Part shown: in pieces, positions 17,588 to 26,100 of the stretch | Numbering within the stretch: the stretch's first letter is position 1 | Layout: the number at the start of each line of letters is the position of its first letter | Assembly: GCF_001053095.1 (NCBI RefSeq) | Contig: NZ_CGBP01000008.1 | Coordinates: 105,621-169,620, forward strand | Source: Yersinia similis | GTDB taxonomy: Bacteria > Pseudomonadota > Gammaproteobacteria > Enterobacterales > Enterobacteriaceae | Length of the DNA: 64,000 nucleotides | Direction of reading: 5' to 3' | Made by a program: the position numbers and the translations under genes | The notes under the pieces: generated by a model | What the model was told of the DNA's origin: nothing | Seen by the model: only the letters and a program-made list of their open reading frames with translations | Databases searched by the model: none

Positions 17588-18343
17588 ATGCAATTATTTG
17601 ATTTGAAGGGAAAAGTGGCAATTATCACCGGATGTAATACGGGTTTGGGCCAAGGCATGGCCATCGGCCTGGCAAAAGCCGGTGCAGATATTGTTGGTGT
17701 GGGAGTCGCTGAAGCCCCGGAAACGCAGGCACAGGTTGAAGCATTGGGGCGTAAATTCCACTTCATCACTGCTGACCTGATACAACAGAAAGACATTGAT
17801 AGCATTGTCAGTCAGGCGGTGGAAGTGATGGGGCATATTGATATTCTGATCAACAACGCCGGGATTATTCGTCGTCAGGACCTGCTGGAATTTGGCAACA
17901 AAGATTGGGATGACGTGATCAATATTAACCAAAAAACCGTGTTCTTCCTGTCACAGGCCGTGGCGAAACAGTTTGTGAAACAGGGTAATGGCGGCAAGAT
18001 CATCAATATCGCCTCCATGTTGTCATTCCAAGGGGGGATCCGCGTGCCCTCTTACACCGCCAGTAAATCCGCAGTAATGGGCTTAACCCGTGCATTGGCG
18101 ACTGAACTGTCGCAGTACAATATTAACGTAAACGCGATTGCGCCGGGTTATATGGCAACCGATAACACCGCAGCACTGCGCGCAGACACGGCCCGTAACG
18201 AGGCTATTTTGGAGCGGATCCCCGCATCCCGCTGGGGAACACCAGACGATTTAGCGGGCCCGGCGATTTTCCTTTCGTCCTCTGCCAGCGACTATGTGAC
18301 CGGGTATACATTAGCAGTGGATGGCGGCTGGCTGGCGCGTTAA
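17588..18343 (+). CDS. kduD: 2-dehydro-3-deoxy-D-gluconate 5-dehydrogenase
   Basis: This is a 251-residue short-chain dehydrogenase. TGCNTGLG (14-21) binds the NAD cofactor; Ser143, Tyr156 and Lys160 (VPSYTASK) are catalytic. Long stretches match E. coli KduD as I recall it (INIASMLSFQGGIRVPSYTA, SASDYVTGYTLAVDGGWLAR). KduD reduces 3-deoxy-D-glycero-2,5-hexodiulosonate to 2-keto-3-deoxygluconate, the route for unsaturated uronic acids released from pectin or glycosaminoglycans. The usual partner KduI is not in the window. It sits 15 bases before the GH105 gene and clearly shares its operon. Confidence 0.93.
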   Translation: MQLFDLKGKVAIITGCNTGLGQGMAIGLAKAGADIVGVGVAEAPETQAQVEALGRKFHFITADLIQQKDIDSIVSQAVEVMGHIDILINNAGIIRRQDLLEFGNKDWDDVININQKTVFFLSQAVAKQFVKQGNGGKIINIASMLSFQGGIRVPSYTASKSAVMGLTRALATELSQYNINVNAIAPGYMATDNTAALRADTARNEAILERIPASRWGTPDDLAGPAIFLSSSASDYVTGYTLAVDGGWLAR

Positions 18344-18358
18344 GTAAGGGAGTATCAC

Positions 18359-19417
18359 ATGAGCAATATGACACAGCAGACACGTGCGCAACAGGCGCGT
18401 GAAACGATGAAACAGGTATATCGCTATCAGGCGGCAAACCAAACACGCAGTGTGATCCGTCGAAGTGGCAAGACGCGTTTTATTAAAGACACAGACTGGG
18501 AGCGTGGTGTGTTCTGGTCATGCGTTGCCGCCGCCTGGCAGGCAACCGATGACGCAGAGTATCTGGATGGCGTCATGAATTACACGCTGCATACCGGGTT
18601 CCGCCCTGGGCCAAATCTGCGCTTTGCCGATGATCTGATTTGCTGTCAGGCCTATCTGGATGTCTGGCCGCAGATAGCAGTACCGGAAGCATTAGAGCCA
18701 ACCATCAAAGCCGTCTCTGCCATGGTGGATGCGCCAAAACCGGGCCGTGAAGATTGGTGGTGGTGTGACTCATTGTTTATGGCCCCTGCCACCTTTGCGG
18801 CATTGAGTCAATCTACCGGTGACGCCCGTTATCTGTCTTATATGGATACCGCATTCTGGGACGCAGTTGATTATCTGCGCGACCCTGACAGCGGTTTGTT
18901 CTACCGTGATCATCGCTATATTCCTGACGGTAACGGCAGTGAGTTACGTGAAGAGAATGGCGAGAAAGTTTTCTGGAGCCGGGGTATTGGCTGGGTATTG
19001 GCTGCCATCCCACGCCTGCTCGCGCGGATGCCAGAAGATTATACTCATCGTCAGCGTTATCTCGATCTGTTTACTGATCTGGCGAGTAAAGTGATCCGTT
19101 ATCAGCAAACGGATGGTTTATGGCGTACCAGCCTGCTCGATCCTCAACGTTTTCCAGCACCAGAGAGCAGTGCAACAGCGCTGTTCTGCTATGGGCTGAG
19201 CTGGGGGGTTAACCAAGGTATTCTGGCACCAGAAACCTATCTGCCCGTGGTGGAAAAAGCCTGGGATGCCTTGCAGGGTTGTATCCACGATAACGGCATG
19301 ATGGGCTGGGTTCAGCTACCGGCCTTTAATCCGCGTGATGTGAAATTTGAACACAACATGGATTATGGCGCGGGGGCTTATTTATTGGCCGCGACGGAAA
19401 TGATACGTCTGGCCTAA
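18359..19417 (+). CDS. unsaturated uronyl hydrolase, GH105 (YteR-like)
   Basis: This 352-residue (alpha/alpha)6-barrel protein without a signal peptide is therefore cytoplasmic. Motifs FADDLICCQAYLDV (Asp91, Asp92) and WWWCDSLFMAP (Asp137) match the GH105/GH88 active-site aspartates, and WERGVFWSC and FWSRGIGWVLAA are also family-like. These enzymes hydrate the 4,5 double bond of unsaturated uronides and release 5-keto-4-deoxyuronate. Glycosaminoglycan systems usually use GH88; the shorter, YteR-like form points to GH105, known mostly on rhamnogalacturonan products. Beside a chondroitin lyase it probably acts on chondroitin or dermatan disaccharides. The exact family needs an alignment. Confidence 0.82.
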   Translation: MSNMTQQTRAQQARETMKQVYRYQAANQTRSVIRRSGKTRFIKDTDWERGVFWSCVAAAWQATDDAEYLDGVMNYTLHTGFRPGPNLRFADDLICCQAYLDVWPQIAVPEALEPTIKAVSAMVDAPKPGREDWWWCDSLFMAPATFAALSQSTGDARYLSYMDTAFWDAVDYLRDPDSGLFYRDHRYIPDGNGSELREENGEKVFWSRGIGWVLAAIPRLLARMPEDYTHRQRYLDLFTDLASKVIRYQQTDGLWRTSLLDPQRFPAPESSATALFCYGLSWGVNQGILAPETYLPVVEKAWDALQGCIHDNGMMGWVQLPAFNPRDVKFEHNMDYGAGAYLLAATEMIRLA

Positions 19418-19485
19418 CAAGGTTGTTCTGTTTGCCCGTTCGCGGGGGAACTCAGTAGCCGTGATGTGTTATTCATTTTGTTGCA

Positions 19486-19510
19486 CTGGCGCACATCACC
19501 TGATGTGCGT
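19486..19510 (+). terminator. GH105 terminator hairpin, left copy of target duplication
   Basis: The hairpin GCGCACATCACCTGATGTGCG has imperfect arms GCGCACATCA / TGATGTGCG. The 25 bases 19486-19510 recur exactly at 19673-19697 on the other side of the miniature element. This copy lacks the U-run. Confidence 0.75.
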
Positions 19511-19672
19511 GAGGTTATTGACAAAGTGCCCGCGACGGAGAGAACAGGCAGATCGTAAAGACGCCGTAAATACATCCATGTAGGCTCGAGCCGCGCCATC
19601 CTTGGCGCGGACGCTTTACTCCTCTGCCTATCCTCACCGTTCAAGATCACGTCATCGGGGTTTGTCAGCAGT
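19511..19672. mobile_element. 162-bp Yersinia-type palindromic miniature element, copy 2
   Basis: Base-for-base identical to 7443-7604 and in the same orientation relative to the upstream gene. Perfect 25-bp direct repeats of a terminator hairpin flank it. It lies between the GH105 gene and the maturase gene, splitting the operon's intergenic space. It has no coding capacity. Confidence 0.88.
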
Positions 19673-19703
19673 CTGGCGCACATCACCTGATGTGCGTTTT
19701 TTA
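19673..19703 (+). terminator. GH105 terminator hairpin, right copy with U-run
   Basis: The same hairpin as at 19486, here followed by TTTTTT. It would terminate transcripts from the aga-kduD-GH105 operon, so the maturase at 19848 and the genes after it probably have their own promoter in 19704-19847. Confidence 0.75.
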
Positions 19704-19847
19704 TAGGCGACACCTTGGCCAACAACCTTCCGAAACCTTGCGATTATATTGCGTTAACTTTCATATATGTGATTCAGCGCCTTTTAGTTCTCTTTTTATT
19801 TGCGTAAATTAGTCAGTATTGTTTCACTTTCTCGGAACGTCTATCTG

Positions 19848-21074
19848 ATGGCACAGCCACATACTCAACAAGCCTATTTTCACATGATGGCAAAGCCCAC
19901 CAGCTATCGTTGTAATTTGGATTGTGAATACTGTTTTTATCTTGAAAAAGAGACGGTACTCCCTCCCCAGAAAAATCCCTCACCGACCATGAGCGACAGC
20001 ATGTTACGGCGCTATGTGCGTGATTACTTGCGTTCTCATGCCGGAGATACAGTTGATTTTGCCTGGCAAGGTGGCGAACCAACGCTGGCTGGGCTGGATT
20101 TTTATCGCAAAGCGGTGGAATACCAACAGCACTATGCGAACGGTAAAACCGTTACAAACAGCTTTCAAACCAACGGTATTGCCATTAATCGGCAATGGGC
20201 CGCATTTTTTGCCGAACATCGTTTTCTGATCGGCCTGTCGGTGGATGGTATTGAAGCGGTACATGATAAATACCGTATTGCCGTAAATGGTCAACCCACC
20301 TTTGCCCGCGTGAAGAAAGCGCTTGATCTACTGCGTGAATATCAGGTGGATTTCAATACGTTAACCGTGGTGAATGATCAAAACTGGGATAAAGGACGTG
20401 AAACCTATCAGGCGCTGAAAGCGCTGGGGTCAACCTTTATGCAATTTATTCCGATTGTGGAAGTGGATACCCGTTGCCTATCGCGGACAACAGGCCATTA
20501 CTCACCGCCAGCCAACCCTCCCATGGCTCCCTTTACTGTACCTGCGGCGGGATATGGGCGTTTTATGAATGACGTGTTTGATGCCTGGGTGACGGAGGAT
20601 GTGGGAAGCGTCTATGTCCGTGAATTTGACAGTTTGCTCGGGACCTGGATGGGCTACCCCGCCGCTAGCTGCATACAGTCGGTGACCTGTGGTCAGGCGC
20701 TGATCATCGAAGCGAATGGGGATATCTACAGCTGTGATCACTATGTGTACCCAGCGAATCGTTTGGGTAACATCGCTGACACCTCGCTAGTGAAATTAGC
20801 GACATCTCGCCAGCAGCAACGCTTTGGTGATGCCAAACAGGAAAAACTGACACAGGCGTGTATTCGCTGTGAAGTGAAGGCGCTTTGTCAGGGCGGTTGC
20901 CCAAAGCACCGCATCATGGCGTTGCCAGATGAAAAACATAAACACAATTACCTCTGCGCCTCCTATAAACACTTTTTTAATCACACCGCCCCGCTGATGC
21001 AGGCCATGTGCCAGATTATTCAACGCGGGGGCGTTGCTGCGGACATTATGCCGCGACTGGCACAGTCTAAATAA
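19848..21074 (+). CDS. anaerobic sulfatase-maturating enzyme (radical SAM/SPASM)
   Basis: This is a 408-residue protein. The ATG at 19848 (MAQPHTQQAYFHMMAKP) is chosen over an in-frame TTG at 19800. The radical SAM cluster motif is Cys22, Cys26, Cys29 (CNLDCEYCF). The C-terminal SPASM region holds further cysteines for two auxiliary clusters (SCIQSVTCGQ, DIYSCDHYVYP, CIRCEVKALCQGGCPKHR). Family members (anSME, ChuR, AslB) oxidise the active-site Cys or Ser of sulfatases to formylglycine without oxygen. It sits 20 bases before a Cys-type sulfatase and serves that enzyme and probably the Tat sulfatase at 7794. Confidence 0.92.
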   Translation: MAQPHTQQAYFHMMAKPTSYRCNLDCEYCFYLEKETVLPPQKNPSPTMSDSMLRRYVRDYLRSHAGDTVDFAWQGGEPTLAGLDFYRKAVEYQQHYANGKTVTNSFQTNGIAINRQWAAFFAEHRFLIGLSVDGIEAVHDKYRIAVNGQPTFARVKKALDLLREYQVDFNTLTVVNDQNWDKGRETYQALKALGSTFMQFIPIVEVDTRCLSRTTGHYSPPANPPMAPFTVPAAGYGRFMNDVFDAWVTEDVGSVYVREFDSLLGTWMGYPAASCIQSVTCGQALIIEANGDIYSCDHYVYPANRLGNIADTSLVKLATSRQQQRFGDAKQEKLTQACIRCEVKALCQGGCPKHRIMALPDEKHKHNYLCASYKHFFNHTAPLMQAMCQIIQRGGVAADIMPRLAQSK

Positions 21075-21094
21075 CTTTTGAGGAACACATAATA

Positions 21095-22702
21095 ATGAAG
21101 TTACCCGCAGGAAAAAGAAGCCTGTTGGCAGGGATGATCGCTGCCGCTGGTATGAGTATGACACCTGTGACTCTGGCGGCACCGGCAGAAAAACCAAATG
21201 TGTTGCTGGTAATAATGGATGATCTGGGTACCGGGCAGTTAGATTTCACCCTCAATAATCTGGATAAAAAAGCACTAAGCCAGCGCCCAGTACCCGTGCG
21301 CTATCAAGGCGATCTGGACAAGATGATCGATGCGGCACAGCGGGCGATGCCGAATGTGTCTCTGTTGGCAAAAAACGGGGTCAAAATGACCAATGCGTTT
21401 GTGGCGCATCCAGTATGCGGGCCTTCCCGCGCGGGTATTTATACAGGTCGCCACCCAACCAGTTTTGGTACTTACAGTAATGATGATGCCATGCAGGGGA
21501 TCCCACTGGATATTAAACTGCTGCCCGCATTGTTTCAGGAGCATGGCTATGCAACCGCGAATATCGGCAAATGGCACAATGCACGCATAGAGAAAAAAGC
21601 GTTCGTCGCCGATGAGGTCAAAAGCCGCGATTATCACGACAACATGATCTCCGTCAGCGCTCCCGGATATGCACCTGAAAAACGGGGTTTTGACTATTCC
21701 TACAGTTATTACGCCTCAGGCGCGGCATTGTGGCACTCTCCGGCAATCTGGCAAAACAGTAAAAACATTGCCGCCCCAGGTTATCTGACCCATAACCTGA
21801 CAGATGAAACGCTGAAATTTATTGATGACTCAGGGAAGAAACCATTTTTTATCAGCCTGGCTTACAGCGTGCCGCATATTCCATTAGAGCAAGCATCACC
21901 CGCGAAATATATGGATCGGTTTAATACAGGCAACGTTGAAGCAGATAAATATTTTGCTGCCATTAATGCCGCAGATGAGGGTATTGGTAAAATTATTCAG
22001 CACCTACAAGAGAAAGGTGAGCTGGATAACACACTGATTTTCTTCATTTCGGATAACGGGGCGGTTCATGAATCCCCAATGCCAATGAACGGTATGGACC
22101 GTGGTCATAAAGGACAAATGTATAACGGTGGGGTGCATATTCCGTTCGTCGCTTACTGGCCAAAACAGATCCCCGCAGGTACGCAAAGTGATGCGTTGGT
22201 GAGTGCATTAGATATTTTACCGACGGCATTGAAAGCAGCAGGTATTACCATCCCAGCGGAGATGAAAGTAGATGGTAAAGATATTCTACCGGTGCTGGCA
22301 GGCAAAGAACAAACCTCGCCGCATCAATATATGTACTGGGCAGGACCGGGGGCAAAACATTACAGTGATGAGAATCAGTCGTTCTGGCATGACTACTGGA
22401 AATGGATCACTTACGAAAATCAACAGGCCCCTAAAAATGATCATGTAGAGACATTATCGAAAGCCTCTTGGGCGATCCGCGATCAAGAGTGGGCGCTCTA
22501 CTTCTATGATGACGGCACCAATACACCAAAATTATTTAATGATAAGCATGATCCGATGGAATCAAAGGATTTAGCTGATCAGTATCCTGAGCGTGTCAGC
22601 GCGATGAAATCGGCATTCTATGACTGGATCAAAGATAAACCCAAACCCGTGGCTTGGGGGCAAGATCGCTATCAGATCTTAGAAGGTTCTGCTAAAGGTT
22701 AA
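21095..22702 (+). CDS. Sec-exported sulfatase (formylglycine-dependent, Cys type)
   Basis: This 535-residue sulfatase has a conventional signal peptide ending TLAAPAEK, followed by the metal-binding MDDLG (Asp42, Asp43). Active-site Cys108 lies in VCGPSRAGIYTGR, a canonical C-x-P-S-R motif; NIGKWHN and FFISDNGAVH are further conserved blocks. It is periplasmic and should remove sulfate from chondroitin or dermatan sulfate products (4-O, 6-O or 2-O cannot be told apart by eye). It is immediately downstream of its maturase. It shares little beyond core motifs with the Tat sulfatase, so the two probably remove different esters. Confidence 0.9.
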   Translation: MKLPAGKRSLLAGMIAAAGMSMTPVTLAAPAEKPNVLLVIMDDLGTGQLDFTLNNLDKKALSQRPVPVRYQGDLDKMIDAAQRAMPNVSLLAKNGVKMTNAFVAHPVCGPSRAGIYTGRHPTSFGTYSNDDAMQGIPLDIKLLPALFQEHGYATANIGKWHNARIEKKAFVADEVKSRDYHDNMISVSAPGYAPEKRGFDYSYSYYASGAALWHSPAIWQNSKNIAAPGYLTHNLTDETLKFIDDSGKKPFFISLAYSVPHIPLEQASPAKYMDRFNTGNVEADKYFAAINAADEGIGKIIQHLQEKGELDNTLIFFISDNGAVHESPMPMNGMDRGHKGQMYNGGVHIPFVAYWPKQIPAGTQSDALVSALDILPTALKAAGITIPAEMKVDGKDILPVLAGKEQTSPHQYMYWAGPGAKHYSDENQSFWHDYWKWITYENQQAPKNDHVETLSKASWAIRDQEWALYFYDDGTNTPKLFNDKHDPMESKDLADQYPERVSAMKSAFYDWIKDKPKPVAWGQDRYQILEGSAKG

Positions 22703-22825
22703 GCTATTGCGCTGTAACGGGGGGAGATGAGGTGGCGCGGGTGTTTTCGTCCCCTCCCTTATCCCCTATTACCACTCTTTTTATTACCGTTTTCCTTATC
22801 ATAATGACTTGCAGGAACACTGATC

Positions 22826-24313
22826 ATGAGTGTTGAAATTAGCGCCAAACCCCGCCCGATCATTCCTTATGAACATCCTGATGCGGCGATGTATTACCAG
22901 TTGTTTAAACAGCATATGATCCGCCAGTGGCATAAAAAACGGCCTTATGCGAGACATGATGCTCGCTTACAAGCCCTGTTTCAGAATCAAAAGGTGTCGT
23001 TGCAAAGCCAGTGTGACTACCTGGTGCGTTATGTGGCTGAAGCATTTGATCATTATGCCGTCTGGGATTATACCCATGCTTATTATCCGGGGCGCCCCAG
23101 CCAGCAAAATGCGCGCACTGATGCACTGGAAGGTGTAAGCCGTGTACTGCCGACGCTAGCGGCTTGGTTACACAGCCAACCTATGGGTCTGGATAATGCG
23201 CGACTTGCCGATCTGAAAGGCGGGGAGCTAGACATTGTGGCTATCTTACGTCGCACGTTCTTAGCCGGAACCGACCCGACCCATCGTGGGTATTGGGGCA
23301 CACTGCATGATTATGATCAGCGTATTTGTGAAAGTGCAGACTTGGCATTGGCTTTATGGTTGAGCCGTGAGTCGGTCTGGCAGGCGTTTACGCCACCAGA
23401 GCAGCAACAAGTGACACGCTGGTTCAGTCAGGTTAATACTCTACAAACAGTGGATAATAACTGGCATCTCTTCCCGTTAACTGTTCAGTTTGTGATGCGA
23501 GCACTGAACGGCACTGGCAATATCAGTGATGATAAATACCAGCGTATCAAAGAGTTCCATGTCGGTGAGGGCTGGTTTCGCGATGGAGCACAGGGCAATT
23601 ATGATTACTATAACGCTTGGGGGTTCCACTACTCTCTCTACTGGCTCGATCAAATAAATCCAGATTATGACCAACAGTTTATTCGTTCCTGCATGGCGGA
23701 ATTCGTCGCCGCTTATCGCCATCTGATCACCCCACAGGGGATCCCCTTCTTTGGCCGTAGTGCCTGTTATCGTCTGGCTGCATCAGCGCCGTTACTGGCA
23801 GTTGCCAGTCACTCACCGGACGTCGTTCATACCGGTGAAGCCAAAAGAGCATTAGAAGCAACGCTGCGCTATTTCATTGGTCACGGTGCTATGCGTTTCG
23901 GTGCTCCCACACAGGGATTATTCGCAGATGATGAAAGGCTGGTGGACAACTACAGTGGGCCAGCTAGCAGTTTTTGGTCACTACGGGCGTTGAATATTGC
24001 GCTGTATTGCGCCAATGACTGTGGGTTATGGCAGTGTGAAAGTGGCAAATTGCCTGTTGAGACCGAGGATTTTAGTTTCAGTATTAATGCCATCGATCTC
24101 TTTGTTATGGGAACTTTCGAAACGAAAGAGGTTGTTGTTACTTTTCGTCATGATTACACCAAAGAGCAGACACCACTGACCCGTCGTTTAGTGTCACAGT
24201 CGTGGCTAGATCGTGTGAAAGAGAGCGTTATCGGCCGTGCTGAACGGCCGATAAACAATTTACTTCGCAAAGGCGTGACCAGCTACAGCTCAAAAATGAT
24301 GTCACTCTTCTAA
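22826..24313 (+). CDS. DUF2264-family protein, probable uronide glycosidase
   Basis: This 495-residue cytoplasmic protein has no signal peptide. It looks like the DUF2264 family: YARHDARLQALF, WDYTHAYYPGRPSQQNARTDALEGVSR, GYWGTLHDYDQRICESADLALALWLS, DNNWHLFPLTVQFVMRALNG, GEGWFRDGAQGNYDYYNAWGFHYSLYWL, FFGRSACYR. The pattern suggests an (alpha/alpha)-barrel. I recall that members have been reported as uronide-acting glycosidases (beta-glucuronidase type), but I cannot verify the CAZy number here. In this operon it could process saturated glucuronyl or iduronyl ends that GH105 cannot. Family assignment is fairly sure; activity is inference. Confidence 0.7.
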   Translation: MSVEISAKPRPIIPYEHPDAAMYYQLFKQHMIRQWHKKRPYARHDARLQALFQNQKVSLQSQCDYLVRYVAEAFDHYAVWDYTHAYYPGRPSQQNARTDALEGVSRVLPTLAAWLHSQPMGLDNARLADLKGGELDIVAILRRTFLAGTDPTHRGYWGTLHDYDQRICESADLALALWLSRESVWQAFTPPEQQQVTRWFSQVNTLQTVDNNWHLFPLTVQFVMRALNGTGNISDDKYQRIKEFHVGEGWFRDGAQGNYDYYNAWGFHYSLYWLDQINPDYDQQFIRSCMAEFVAAYRHLITPQGIPFFGRSACYRLAASAPLLAVASHSPDVVHTGEAKRALEATLRYFIGHGAMRFGAPTQGLFADDERLVDNYSGPASSFWSLRALNIALYCANDCGLWQCESGKLPVETEDFSFSINAIDLFVMGTFETKEVVVTFRHDYTKEQTPLTRRLVSQSWLDRVKESVIGRAERPINNLLRKGVTSYSSKMMSLF

Positions 24314-24405
24314 CTGCGTTTGCTTTCGATGTGATGTAACACTCTTTTAATTGATTTCTTTTTGTTTGTATAAGCTTTTTTTTATGGTTAAATGAAAGGA
24401 AATGA

Positions 24406-25278
<873 letters not shown>

Positions 25279-25301
25279 AGCGCCAGGAGAGGAAGCAGAT
25301 T

Positions 25302-25880
25302 ATGACGAAACACGTTGCCGTATTGCTGGCGCACGGTTTTGAAGAAGCAGAAGCCGTTATTTTCATCGACATCATGCGCCGTCTGGATATCCGGGTTGAT
25401 ATTCTCTCCTGCGAAGCAACCACGGCCTTGAACACCTATTTTGAAACACCGATCAGCGCAGATGCGCTGTTAAGTGACCGTCTGGATCACAACTATGATG
25501 CGGTCATGATGCCCGGTGGACCAAAAGGCACAGACAGCCTGACGGCGGATCCACAAGTGATTACGTTTCTAAAACGCCATATTGCTCAGGATAAATATAT
25601 CTGCGCCTTGTGTTCCTCTGGGGCCAAGGTCTTGGCGGCTCATCATTTGCTGGCCGGGCGAACTTACAGTACCGGTGATAAGTTGGCTGATAAATTTGAT
25701 GATGGTGTCTATCTGGATCAGGATGTGGTCGTTGATGGCAAATTTATTACAGCCAAAGGGCTGGGAGTTAGCTTTGAGTTTGCCTTCACCGTTGCCCGCC
25801 ATTTGCTCAGTGATAACCTGTCAAAGGTTGAACACCAGGCCAGCCATATCTATTTTAAACATTGGTCAGCACAGACGTAA
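25302..25880 (+). CDS. DJ-1/PfpI-family protein
   Basis: This 192-residue flavodoxin-like protein of the DJ-1 branch (YajL-like length) has LAHGFEEAEAVIFIDIMRR with the conserved Glu, MMPGGPKGTDSL, and the nucleophile-elbow Cys in ICALCSSGAKVLA. Members include chaperones, glyoxalases and disputed deglycases. It is 23 bases after kbaY and so in the same transcript. A role in dealing with reactive keto-sugar or methylglyoxal side products of the pathway is attractive but purely inferential. Confidence 0.8.
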   Translation: MTKHVAVLLAHGFEEAEAVIFIDIMRRLDIRVDILSCEATTALNTYFETPISADALLSDRLDHNYDAVMMPGGPKGTDSLTADPQVITFLKRHIAQDKYICALCSSGAKVLAAHHLLAGRTYSTGDKLADKFDDGVYLDQDVVVDGKFITAKGLGVSFEFAFTVARHLLSDNLSKVEHQASHIYFKHWSAQT

Positions 25881-25929
25881 TTATCACCATTAGCCCCTGT
25901 ACACGATGTTCTCCCCACAACGGCATTAT

Positions 25930-25990
25930 CAGTACCATTTTCGTTTATATCGTCAGTACCGTTGCCGTTTATATAGCCAGCACCGTTGAT
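25930..25990 (+). repeat. 24-bp tandem repeat, about 2.5 units, 3' of the DJ-1 gene
   Basis: Units 25930-25953 and 25954-25977 (CAGTACCRTTKYCGTTTATA...) plus a partial third unit from 25978 lie 50 bases after the stop. A hairpin GAACCGCA / TGCGGTTC (25991-25998, 26004-26011) follows and may act as terminator between the convergent genes, though without a U-run. Confidence 0.6.
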
Positions 25991-26100
25991 GAACCGCATA
26001 GTCTGCGGTTCGTCTCTTCGACTACGCGAAACCGGTATTGAAGCCACCACAACGATCCCTTGCCCTCCCCTGCGTAACCTTCCTGTTCATCGAATCAACC

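Noticed and set aside
19800..19847. TTG start giving a 424-residue maturase
   Set aside because: The extra 16 residues lack family features, and the ATG at 19848 gives the expected N-terminus before the CxxxCxxC motif.
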